This document shows positions 1-6,480 of a stretch of 6,751 nucleotides of DNA, in pieces. Both the position numbers and the translations under genes were made by a program. How positions within the stretch are numbered: the first letter of the stretch is position 1; the number at the start of each line of letters is the position of its first letter. Origin of the DNA: Fidelibacterota bacterium (GTDB taxonomy: Bacteria > Fidelibacterota > Marinisomatia > SCGC-AAA003-L08 > D37C17); NCBI GenBank assembly GCA_002704685.1, contig PAHD01000011.1, forward strand, positions 62,582 through 69,332, given 5' to 3'. Under the pieces are notes generated by a model, which ran no database searches, was not told the DNA's origin, and worked only from the letters and a program-made list of their open reading frames with translations.

Positions 1-2
1 AC

Positions 3-314
3 CGTAAAAAAGAGTTTTTTTTATTAAAAACTTTAGGTTTAAAAAATTCCTTTATTTTTTCTGTTATTTCAATTAGGTCCTTAATAATATTATTTTCAAG
101 TTCAATCGTAGGTTTTGGTCTATCATATTCAATGCTTTTTCTTGAAAAGAAATTTAAAATTATTACTTTACCTGAATATGTTTACTTTACAGATTCTCTT
201 CCTGTGGAAATAAATTTATTGTTACCTTTATATGTTTTACCTGTTACAATTTTTATTATTTTCTCTATTTCTATATATTTTTATAATATTATAATCAAAA
301 GATATGAGTTTTAA
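3..314 (+). CDS. lolC/E: LolC/LolE-family lipoprotein-releasing permease, C-terminal part (5' end outside window)
   Basis: The frame is open from the left edge of the window (the first two bases finish a cut codon) to TAA at 312-314, so this is the last 103 codons of a longer gene. An internal ATG at 132 is not the start, because the family homology begins well upstream of it. The visible protein opens with a coupling-helix sequence, RKKEFFLLKTLGLKNS, matching the R-x-E-(I/F)-x-(I/L)-L-(K/R)-x-(L/I)-G pattern that contacts the ATPase in this family. Next come a membrane segment (about residues 18-44 of the visible part), a short periplasmic loop with YVYFTDSLPVEIN, and a last membrane segment ending in KRYEF. 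The Y-x-x-x-x-LPVE loop is characteristic of LolC and LolE, which pull lipoproteins out of the inner membrane and hand them to LolA. The stop overlaps the next gene by 11 bases. I cannot say whether it is LolC-like or LolE-like, because the periplasmic domain is missing. Confidence 0.85.
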   Translation, partial: RKKEFFLLKTLGLKNSFIFSVISIRSLIILFSSSIVGFGLSYSMLFLEKKFKIITLPEYVYFTDSLPVEINLLLPLYVLPVTIFIIFSISIYFYNIIIKRYEF

Positions 315-1398
315 GCAATTACTTGTCTTTTTTTTTAAGGATAGCAAAGGAAAACCAAAGCTATCATATCTTTTCTCAGTTATGGGACTTTTTTTCAGTA
401 CTTATTCAATTTTTATGATTATGTCGATTATGAACGGAATCGAAAGTAATTTTCTTAAAAAAATAGATGCTTATCACTATAAATACTATTTAAACGATAA
501 TCAATTTATAAATCAAGACAATAAAATTTCTTATAATCCAGGTTTTGAAAAAAATATTTGTATAGAAAAATCTAATACGTTTTCTAAAATTATTGGTTTT
601 GGTAATTTTGATAATTATTTTAAAACGAAGTTATCAAATTATTGTGATTATAAAAAAAGTGTAGAACTTAATTCAAACCATATCATTTTAGGTAGTGATA
701 TTGCTAGAAAACTAAATGTAAATATTGGAGAAAGAGTATCATTGTTTTATACATCTGATATTAATATAGCATCAAATTATATAGAATATAAGGATTTTGA
801 AGTTTATGGTATTTTTAATATTGATTTTCTAGATTTTAATAATAATATACTAACAAATTTAAATAATCTTGAAATTGATAGTGATATTAACTTAAAATAT
901 TTTTTTGACGATTTAAATTATAATAATAGTAGTAATTATTTCAATAATAACATTTATTCAAATCTAATTATAGATGGTTTAAATCTTGAAAAGAAAATAT
1001 ACTACTTTTTTGCATTTTTTGCTATTTTATTATCTTGTTTTATCCTATTTTCAATCATGACAACATTAATCAATCAAAAAGTTAAACAATTTTTTATAAT
1101 CAATATTTTAGGAATGACTATGAATGAATTAAATCTTAAATTATTTTTTTTAAACTATATGCTTTCATCTTTTATGGTTTTAATATCCCTTACATTTGTA
1201 AATTTGTCATTATATTTATTTAATCATTATAATTTTTTTAATTTAATTTATGGAGCGCTTCCTTTTTCACCTAATTTTATAAAGTTTTTTGATTTGGAAA
1301 CGATTTCATTATTTTTTATAATTACTGTTATAATTTCATTATTCTCAACTTTGCCAATGTATTACTTAAATAAAAAAGATAAATATGTTAGATTTTAA
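304..1398 (+). CDS. Second LolC/LolE-like ABC permease subunit (divergent)
   Basis: A 364-residue membrane protein, slightly shorter than the roughly 400 residues usual for LolC or LolE. It has the family layout: a hydrophobic segment at about 20-42 ending in MNGIE (43-47), which matches the MNGFE-like motif after the first helix of LolC/E. A large periplasmic domain follows (about 48-230), then three helices at about 233-254, 280-306 and 335-355. Between helices two and three, residues 258-271 (QKVKQFFIINILGM) match the coupling helix. The periplasmic domain is very rich in Asn, Tyr and Ile, and the LPVE loop seen in the upstream permease is reduced to ALPFSP. The start at 304 overlaps the previous gene by 11 bases; there is no strong Shine-Dalgarno, only an A-rich AAAAG. 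The 3' end overlaps lolD by 14 bases. Placement beside another permease and LolD suggests a LolC/LolE-type heterodimer. A more general MacB/FtsX-like exporter subunit is the alternative. Confidence 0.75.
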   Translation: MSFKQLLVFFFKDSKGKPKLSYLFSVMGLFFSTYSIFMIMSIMNGIESNFLKKIDAYHYKYYLNDNQFINQDNKISYNPGFEKNICIEKSNTFSKIIGFGNFDNYFKTKLSNYCDYKKSVELNSNHIILGSDIARKLNVNIGERVSLFYTSDINIASNYIEYKDFEVYGIFNIDFLDFNNNILTNLNNLEIDSDINLKYFFDDLNYNNSSNYFNNNIYSNLIIDGLNLEKKIYYFFAFFAILLSCFILFSIMTTLINQKVKQFFIINILGMTMNELNLKLFFLNYMLSSFMVLISLTFVNLSLYLFNHYNFFNLIYGALPFSPNFIKFFDLETISLFFIITVIISLFSTLPMYYLNKKDKYVRF

Positions 1399-2053
1399 AA
1401 ATATTAATAAGTCATATACTAATATGACTAAAAGCAATTTAGTGCTTGATGATGCGAGTATAAAAATTAATATTTCAGATATCAATTTAATTATAGGTAG
1501 TTCTGGCGTTGGCAAGTCTACGCTTTTAAATATAATGGGTTGTTTGATTAGACCAGAAATTGGAACACTATTTTGCGGTGGAAAAAGATATGATTTACAA
1601 AAAGATAATATGAACGATTTTAGGATACGTTCATATTCTTATTTATTTCAAGATTTTAATTTATTGCCAGAGTTTAATGTTTATGATAATCTTTTATTGC
1701 CATCTTACATAAACAAATTAAACTTAAATGAAACAAAAATAAGTATTGAAAAGTATATGAAATATATTGACATTGAACATCTAAAATATGTTTTTCCAAA
1801 TACATTATCACATGGTGAAAAGCAAAGAGTAGCAATGCTAAGGTCATTATTAGGAGGTAAGAAAATTATTTTAGCAGATGAGCCAACTGGAAATTTAGAT
1901 GAAATAAATACTAAGCTTTTATTAGAATTAATTGTTAATATAAACAAAGAATTTGGTTATACTTTTGTTATAACAAGTCATGATATGAATTTCAAAAAAA
2001 TTACAAGTAATATTTTTAAAATAGAAAATAAAAAAATTAATAAAATAAAATGA
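1385..2053 (+). CDS. lolD: LolD-type ABC transporter ATP-binding protein
   Basis: A complete 222-residue ABC ATPase, close to the usual 225-235 of LolD, MacB and FtsE-type ATPases. Visible motifs in order: A-loop Tyr11; Walker A GSSGVGKS at 38-45; Q-loop Gln89 in LFQDFNLLPEFNVYDNLLLP, whose 'FNLLP...TVxDNLxLP' style is typical of the LolD/MacB group; ABC signature LSHGEKQRVA at 141-150; Walker B IILADE at 161-166; D-loop GNLD at 169-172; switch His199 in TSHD. All catalytic residues are present. The signature has His where LSGGE usually has its first Gly. It should power the two permeases just upstream to release lipoproteins from the inner membrane. Its ATG lies inside the end of the second permease (14-base overlap) and its TGA overlaps the ClpC ATG in an ATGA arrangement, so translation is probably coupled on both sides. 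The protein has no membrane segment. Assignment to LolD rather than another o228-family ATPase rests on the neighbouring permeases. Confidence 0.88.
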   Translation: MLDFKNINKSYTNMTKSNLVLDDASIKINISDINLIIGSSGVGKSTLLNIMGCLIRPEIGTLFCGGKRYDLQKDNMNDFRIRSYSYLFQDFNLLPEFNVYDNLLLPSYINKLNLNETKISIEKYMKYIDIEHLKYVFPNTLSHGEKQRVAMLRSLLGGKKIILADEPTGNLDEINTKLLLELIVNINKEFGYTFVITSHDMNFKKITSNIFKIENKKINKIK

Positions 2054-4488
2054 ATGAAAATTATACATCAGGTGTGCAAAGATTATTAAAAATATCTAAG
2101 GAAGAATCTCTTAAGATAGGACATTCTTATGTTGGTTCCGAGCATCTATTGTTAGCTATTATTAAAGATTCAAAGGGAAGTGCATCTAATACTCTTATAG
2201 CAGTAGGTTGTGATCTTGATAAGATGAAAAGTCTATTAAAAGAATCTTTGACAGCTTCTAACGTTACTTCTACGCTTGGACACTTGCCTTTAACTAGGAG
2301 GGCAGAAAGAATTTTAAAAAATTCTTTTATCGAGGCCAGAAATGATAAAAGGAAAAGTTCAGGTCAAAATGATTTACTACTATCAATGTTGCTTGAAAAA
2401 GATTGCACATTACATAAAATTTTTAACTTATGTTCAATTGATTATCAGATTATAAAATCATATGTAACTTCAAGTAATAATATTAAAATAATCCATAAGA
2501 AAAAAATTACTGATACAGAAAAAGAATCAACATTAAAAATGTTTTCAAGAAATATCAGTAATATAGCTGCAAATGGAGAGTTAGATCCAGTAATAGGAAG
2601 AAATTCTGAAATAGAAAGATTATCTCAGATATTATCAAGAAGAAAAAAAAATAATCCAGTGTTGATTGGAGAACCAGGAGTTGGGAAGACTGCAATTGTT
2701 GAGGGTCTGGCCCTGAGAATATTAGATAAAAAAGTTCCAAGATTGCTATGGGATTATACTATCATATCTTTAGATATTCCTGGAATGTTAGCTGGAACAA
2801 AATACAGAGGCCAATTTGAAGAAAGAATGAAAAAAATGATGATTGAGATAGAAAAATCTTCTAATATCATCCTATTTATTGATGAGCTTCATACAATAGT
2901 TGGTGCAGGTAGTGCAGCTGGTTCCTTAGATGCGGCAAATATGCTTAAGCCAGCCTTAGCAAGAGGTGATATCCAAATAGTAGGAGCTACAACTTTAAGT
3001 GAGTATCGTAAATATATTGAATCAGATGGAGCATTAGATAGGAGATTTCAAAAAATTATAGTTTATCAACCATCAATTGAAAGTACTATTGATATTCTTA
3101 ATGGTATTAAAGATAAGTATGAATCGCATCATAATGTAAAAATATCAAAAAATGCTATTAATGCTTGTGTTGAATTGAGTGATAGATATATTAATGATCG
3201 GTTCTTGCCTGATAAAGCGATTGATATAATGGACGAAGTGTGTTCAAGAATTAGCTTAAATAGCACTACTGTACCAGAATCAGTTGTAAAACTTGAAAAA
3301 AAGTTAAAATCAATTATTGATAGTAAAAATAAAAATATTATTAATCAACATTTTGAAAATGCTGCAAAATTAAGAGATAAAGAAAAAAGAATCTTAAATA
3401 AAATTGCTTTAATTAATAGTAAATATAGAACTACAATTGATGATAGTGAATTAGTTGAAATTTCAGACAAAGATGTTGCTGATACTGTCTCAATTATTTC
3501 CGGGATACCCATTTCAAAAATTAACGAACATGAGTCTGTAAAAATTTTAAATATTAAGGATAGTATAACAAAATTTATTGTTGGTCAAGATTATGCTGTA
3601 GAAAAGTTGGTAGCAGCTATACAAAGATCAAGATCAGGATTTAAAAACCCTAAACATCCAATTGGCTCTTTTATGTTTTTAGGTCCTACTGGTGTTGGTA
3701 AAACTGAACTAGCTAAACAGTTGGCTCACTCACTTTTCAATAAAAAAGAATCTTTGATCAAAATTGATATGTCTGAATATATGGAAAGGTATAATGTTTC
3801 AAGACTTATTGGTGCACCTCCAGGTTATATAGGTTATGAAGAGGGGGGGTTGCTTTCAGAAAAAGTAAGAAGAAATCCATATTCTATTGTATTATTTGAT
3901 GAGATAGAAAAAGCACACTCAGATGTATTTAATATTTTACTTCAAATACTTGACGAAGGAAAATTAACAGATAGTCTTGGACATGTAATAGATTTTTCAA
4001 ACACTATAATTATTTTAACTTCAAATATTGGAACACAAAGTATGAGTTCAAGTAATATTGGATTTAATAAATCTAAAGAAAATGATTTAAAAACTGATTT
4101 ACAAGTAGAAGTAAAAAAATACTTTAAGCCTGAATTACTAAATAGATTAGATGAAACAATAATATTTAATTCACTTAATAAACAGAATTTATTTGATATA
4201 ATTGATTTGCAGCTAAATGATCTCAGGAATAATCTTAAGTCAAAAAATATGTCTTTAAGAATCAGTAAATCAGCTAAAAATATATTATTAATTAATGGTA
4301 TCCATAGAGAATGGGGAGCAAGACCAATAAGAAGAATTATTCAGGATGAGATTGAAAATGTTATTTCTTATAAATATTTAAGTGGTGAAATAAAAGAGAA
4401 TTCAATTATATATATTAACGGTAAGGGTTCACAGTTAATTTTTAAGTCTAAAAATAAAAAAACAAAATCAACCAGTAAATCTTCCTAA
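2050..4488 (+). CDS. clpC: ATP-dependent Clp protease ATP-binding subunit ClpC (Hsp100 unfoldase)
   Basis: A complete 812-residue class I Hsp100 protein, the usual ClpC size. It unfolds cytosolic proteins and threads them into the ClpP peptidase. Order: Clp N-domain at about 1-142 (two repeats, the second degenerate); first AAA+ module from about 170, with LDPVIGR at 178-184, Walker A GEPGVGKT 207-214, pore-loop Tyr252 in KYRG, Walker B ILFIDE 274-279 and arginine fingers R331/R332; a short middle domain with a UVR-like QHFENAAKLRDKE at 433-445; second AAA+ module with Walker A GPTGVGKT 545-552, pore loop GYIG 592-595, Walker B VLFDE 614-618, sensor-1 TSN 657-659, Arg699 in NRLDE and sensor-2 Arg758 in GARPIRR. 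An IGF tripeptide at 670-672 is the expected ClpP-docking loop. The short UVR-bearing middle domain argues against ClpB (long coiled coil) and ClpA. The tail is basic and Ser/Lys-rich. The start is fixed by the ATGA overlap with lolD and by the N-domain beginning at once. No clpP, mcsA, mcsB or ctsR is adjacent. Confidence 0.95.
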   Translation: MNENYTSGVQRLLKISKEESLKIGHSYVGSEHLLLAIIKDSKGSASNTLIAVGCDLDKMKSLLKESLTASNVTSTLGHLPLTRRAERILKNSFIEARNDKRKSSGQNDLLLSMLLEKDCTLHKIFNLCSIDYQIIKSYVTSSNNIKIIHKKKITDTEKESTLKMFSRNISNIAANGELDPVIGRNSEIERLSQILSRRKKNNPVLIGEPGVGKTAIVEGLALRILDKKVPRLLWDYTIISLDIPGMLAGTKYRGQFEERMKKMMIEIEKSSNIILFIDELHTIVGAGSAAGSLDAANMLKPALARGDIQIVGATTLSEYRKYIESDGALDRRFQKIIVYQPSIESTIDILNGIKDKYESHHNVKISKNAINACVELSDRYINDRFLPDKAIDIMDEVCSRISLNSTTVPESVVKLEKKLKSIIDSKNKNIINQHFENAAKLRDKEKRILNKIALINSKYRTTIDDSELVEISDKDVADTVSIISGIPISKINEHESVKILNIKDSITKFIVGQDYAVEKLVAAIQRSRSGFKNPKHPIGSFMFLGPTGVGKTELAKQLAHSLFNKKESLIKIDMSEYMERYNVSRLIGAPPGYIGYEEGGLLSEKVRRNPYSIVLFDEIEKAHSDVFNILLQILDEGKLTDSLGHVIDFSNTIIILTSNIGTQSMSSSNIGFNKSKENDLKTDLQVEVKKYFKPELLNRLDETIIFNSLNKQNLFDIIDLQLNDLRNNLKSKNMSLRISKSAKNILLINGIHREWGARPIRRIIQDEIENVISYKYLSGEIKENSIIYINGKGSQLIFKSKNKKTKSTSKSS

Positions 4489-4490
4489 TC

Positions 4491-4524
4491 ATGACAAAAG
4501 TGCAGTTTTTGACTGTTTTGGCAT
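4491..4524. repeat. Imperfect inverted repeat between clpC and dnaK
   Basis: Three blocks pair in order: ATG (4491-4493) with CAT (4522-4524), CAAAA (4495-4499) with TTTTG (4516-4520), and CAG (4503-4505) with CTG (4513-4515). One A/G mismatch and a 3-base GTG bulge interrupt the stem. The loop is TTTTTGA. It starts three bases after the clpC stop codon. It could be an operator for a dimeric regulator, since it covers the putative -35 of dnaK, or a weak RNA hairpin trimming the 3' end of the lol-clpC transcript. It is AT-rich and not followed by a T-run, so it is not a standard intrinsic terminator. The pairing is seen directly; any role is inference. Confidence 0.4.
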
Positions 4525-4537
4525 AATTCTTGATAGT
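4509..4537 (+). promoter_or_regulatory. Candidate sigma-70-type promoter for dnaK
   Basis: TTGACT at 4509-4514 matches five of six bases of the -35 consensus. It is followed by exactly 17 bases and then GATAGT at 4532-4537, which matches four of six of the -10 consensus. A start point a few bases downstream would give a leader of roughly 35 bases before the dnaK ATG. A second reading of the same stretch is an extended -10, TGGCATAAT at 4519-4527, without a good -35. The surrounding DNA is so AT-rich that chance matches are likely. The support is location in the only gap of the window plus correct spacing. No CIRCE-type repeat or sigma-32-type CCCCAT element is present. Confidence 0.4.
4518..4534 (+). 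promoter_or_regulatory. Sigma-54-like -24/-12 element upstream of dnaK (tentative)
   Basis: The 17 bases TTGGCATAATTCTTGAT follow the sigma-54 pattern TTGGCAc-g-N4-TTGCw: the -24 block TTGGCA is intact and TTG of the -12 block is in register, with ten bases between GG and the -12 G. The invariant C of the -12 GC is an A here, which would normally weaken such a promoter strongly. It overlaps the sigma-70-like reading, so at most one is likely to be used. No activator site or rpoN gene is visible in the window. Confidence 0.15.
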
Positions 4538-4560
4538 AATTAATATAGTTTTTAAATATT

Positions 4561-4567
4561 AAAGGAG
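4561..4567 (+). promoter_or_regulatory. Ribosome binding site of dnaK
   Basis: AAAGGAG is a strong Shine-Dalgarno match, 11 bases before the dnaK ATG at 4579, slightly further than the usual 5-9. A second purine block, AAAGG at 4572-4576, sits only two bases before the ATG, too close to serve well. This is the only strong site in the window; the other start codons follow A-rich stretches or lie in overlaps. It confirms the ATG at 4579 as the start. Confidence 0.7.
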
Positions 4568-4578
4568 CATTAAAGGTT

Positions 4579-6480
4579 ATGGGAAAAATTATAGGTATAG
4601 ATTTAGGAACAACAAATTCATGTGTTTCGGTTATTGAAGGTGGAAAACCTGAAGTTATAACAAACAATGATGGTTTAAGAACAACACCCTCGATAGTAGC
4701 ATTTTCTAAGGATGGTGATACCTTAGTGGGACAAGCTGCTAAAAGGCAAGCTGTGACAAATCCAAAAAAAACTATATTTTCTGCAAAAAGATTTATTGGC
4801 AGATCTTACAATGAAGTAATTAGTGAGAATAAAAAATATCCTTATGAAATTTCAAAAGGAAAAAATGATTCTGTAAATATTAAAGTAGATAATTCTGAAT
4901 ATGCTCCTCCACAAATTAGTGCTATGGTACTACAGAATATAAAAAAAACTGCTGAGGATTATTTAGGTGAAAAAGTTTCTGATGCAGTAATTACAGTTCC
5001 TGCATATTTTAATGATTCTCAAAGGCAGGCTACTAAAGATGCTGGTGTTATTGCGGGTTTAAATGTTAAAAGAATTATAAATGAACCAACAGCTGCTGCT
5101 CTTGCTTATGGTTTGGATAAACAGGGAGATAGAAAAATTGCTGTTTTTGATCTTGGTGGAGGAACTTTTGACATATCAATTCTTGAGCTAGGTGATGGTG
5201 TTTTTGAAGTAAAATCTACTAATGGTGATACAATGCTTGGTGGTGATGATTTTGATGATATATTAGTAGATTGGTTAATTGATGAATTTAGAAATTCAGA
5301 TAATTACGATTTATCTAAAGATTCTATGGCAATTCAAAGATTGAAGGAAGCTTCAGAGAAGGCTAAATGTGAATTATCTTCCTCAAAGCAAACTGAAATT
5401 AACTTACCTTTTATTGCGTCAGACGATAATGGTCCTAAAAATCTTCTAGTTACACTTACAAGGGCTAAGTTTGAATCATTAATTAAGTCAACAATAGATA
5501 GAATGATAAAACCTTGTGAAGATGCTTTGAAAGATTCAAAATTAAGTAACGCTGATATTAATGAGGTTATTCTAGTGGGTGGTTCAACTAGAATACCTAT
5601 TGTTCAGGAAACAGTCAAAAAGATTTTTGGAAAAGAGCCTAGCAAGGGTGTAAATCCTGATGAAGTAGTAGCATTAGGTGCTGCTATACAAGGTGGAGTC
5701 CTTGCTGGAGATGTTGAAGATGTTTTATTGTTAGATGTAACGCCTCTGTCACTAGGTATTGAAACTTTAGGTGGTGTTGCAACTAAACTTATTGAAGCTA
5801 ACTCAACAATTCCTGCAAAAAAAAGCCAAGTATTTTCTACTGCTGCTGATAATCAAACCTCTGTTGAGATTCATATTTTACAAGGAGAAAGAGAAATGGC
5901 TGCTGGTAATAAATCACTTGGAAGATTTCATTTAGATGGTATTCCTGCAGCTCAAAGAGGTGTACCTCAAATTGAAGTAACCTTTGATATTGATGCTAAT
6001 GGTATTTTAAATGTATCAGCTAATGACAAAGCTACTGGAAAAGAACAATCAATACGTATTGAAGCATCTAGCGGTTTGAGTGAAGATGAGATTGAAAAAA
6101 TGAAAAGAGATGCTGAAAAACATAAAGAAGAAGATGCTAAAAATAAAGAAAAAGTTGATACCATTAACAATGCCGATCAAACAATACATCAACTTGATGC
6201 TCAATTAAAAGAATTAAAAGATAAACTTTCTAAAGATGAATATTCTTCAATTGAGAAGAAACTTGAAAAATTAAAAAAAGATAAAGAAACTGGAGATATA
6301 GATTTAATTAAAAAATCATTGGATGAATTAAATCAAGAATTTCAAGCTTTATCTCAAAAAATGTATCAAAATGCTCAGCAAGAACAGCAAAATCAATCAG
6401 CTTCTCAGGAGAAGAAGCCAGATAATGACAAAGATGTAAAAGATGCTGATTTTGAAGTAGTTGAAGATGATAAAAAGTAA
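4579..6480 (+). CDS. dnaK: Molecular chaperone DnaK (Hsp70)
   Basis: A complete 633-residue Hsp70, close to the 638 of E. coli DnaK. It binds exposed hydrophobic segments of cytosolic proteins in an ATP-driven cycle with DnaJ and GrpE. The nucleotide domain shows phosphate-1 GIDLGTTNS at 6-14, catalytic Lys70 in AKRFIGR, NEPTAAALAYG at 168-178 with Glu169, phosphate-2 DLGGGTFD at 191-198 with Thr196, and the adenosine motif VGGSTRIP at 333-340. The segment at about 75-110 contains the insertion found in diderm DnaKs and missing from Firmicute ones. The hydrophobic linker DVLLLDV lies at 381-387. The substrate-binding beta domain runs to about 503, followed by a charged helical lid. A Gln/Asn-rich stretch (about 597-612) leads to an acidic tail, DADFEVVEDDKK, resembling the E. 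coli end. All key residues are intact. It is separated from clpC by 90 bases, with its own promoter-like elements and strong ribosome site. No grpE, dnaJ or hrcA is next to it; the gene after it is a lipoprotein. Confidence 0.98.
   Translation: MGKIIGIDLGTTNSCVSVIEGGKPEVITNNDGLRTTPSIVAFSKDGDTLVGQAAKRQAVTNPKKTIFSAKRFIGRSYNEVISENKKYPYEISKGKNDSVNIKVDNSEYAPPQISAMVLQNIKKTAEDYLGEKVSDAVITVPAYFNDSQRQATKDAGVIAGLNVKRIINEPTAAALAYGLDKQGDRKIAVFDLGGGTFDISILELGDGVFEVKSTNGDTMLGGDDFDDILVDWLIDEFRNSDNYDLSKDSMAIQRLKEASEKAKCELSSSKQTEINLPFIASDDNGPKNLLVTLTRAKFESLIKSTIDRMIKPCEDALKDSKLSNADINEVILVGGSTRIPIVQETVKKIFGKEPSKGVNPDEVVALGAAIQGGVLAGDVEDVLLLDVTPLSLGIETLGGVATKLIEANSTIPAKKSQVFSTAADNQTSVEIHILQGEREMAAGNKSLGRFHLDGIPAAQRGVPQIEVTFDIDANGILNVSANDKATGKEQSIRIEASSGLSEDEIEKMKRDAEKHKEEDAKNKEKVDTINNADQTIHQLDAQLKELKDKLSKDEYSSIEKKLEKLKKDKETGDIDLIKKSLDELNQEFQALSQKMYQNAQQEQQNQSASQEKKPDNDKDVKDADFEVVEDDKK

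Noticed and set aside
132..314. A separate 60-residue membrane protein starting at ATG 132
   Set aside because: The same frame is open to the window edge, and the LolC/E coupling helix and a membrane segment lie upstream of this ATG, so it is an internal Met of a longer gene.
903..960. Asn-rich stretch in the second permease as a true amino-acid repeat
   Set aside because: It is AAT-biased low complexity expected from base composition, with no regular period.
1705..1947. Minus-strand 80-codon open frame inside lolD
   Set aside because: It lies wholly antisense to conserved LolD motifs, including the signature and Walker B, and its product resembles no family I know.
2555..2740. Minus-strand 61-codon open frame inside clpC
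   Set aside because: It is antisense to the conserved Walker A region of ClpC; low-complexity product with no start signal.
4507..4527. CtsR-type tandem heptad on the minus strand (TGCCAAA, AC, AGTCAAA)
   Set aside because: Only the second heptad is complete, the spacer is two rather than three bases, and ctsR is not seen nearby; chance is likely in A-rich DNA.
4491..4530. Intrinsic terminator after clpC
   Set aside because: The hairpin is mismatched, bulged and AT-rich, and no T-run follows it.
4489..4578. CIRCE (HrcA operator) upstream of dnaK
   Set aside because: Neither the TTAGCACTC nor the GAGTGCTAA arm is present in the gap.
4485..4667. Minus-strand 60-codon open frame spanning the clpC-dnaK gap
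   Set aside because: Most of it is antisense to the conserved dnaK start, and there is no ribosome site or recognisable sequence.
5967..6170. Minus-strand 67-codon open frame in dnaK
   Set aside because: The hydrophobic Ser-rich product is what the reverse complement of a charged Lys/Glu helical lid gives; it is a shadow.
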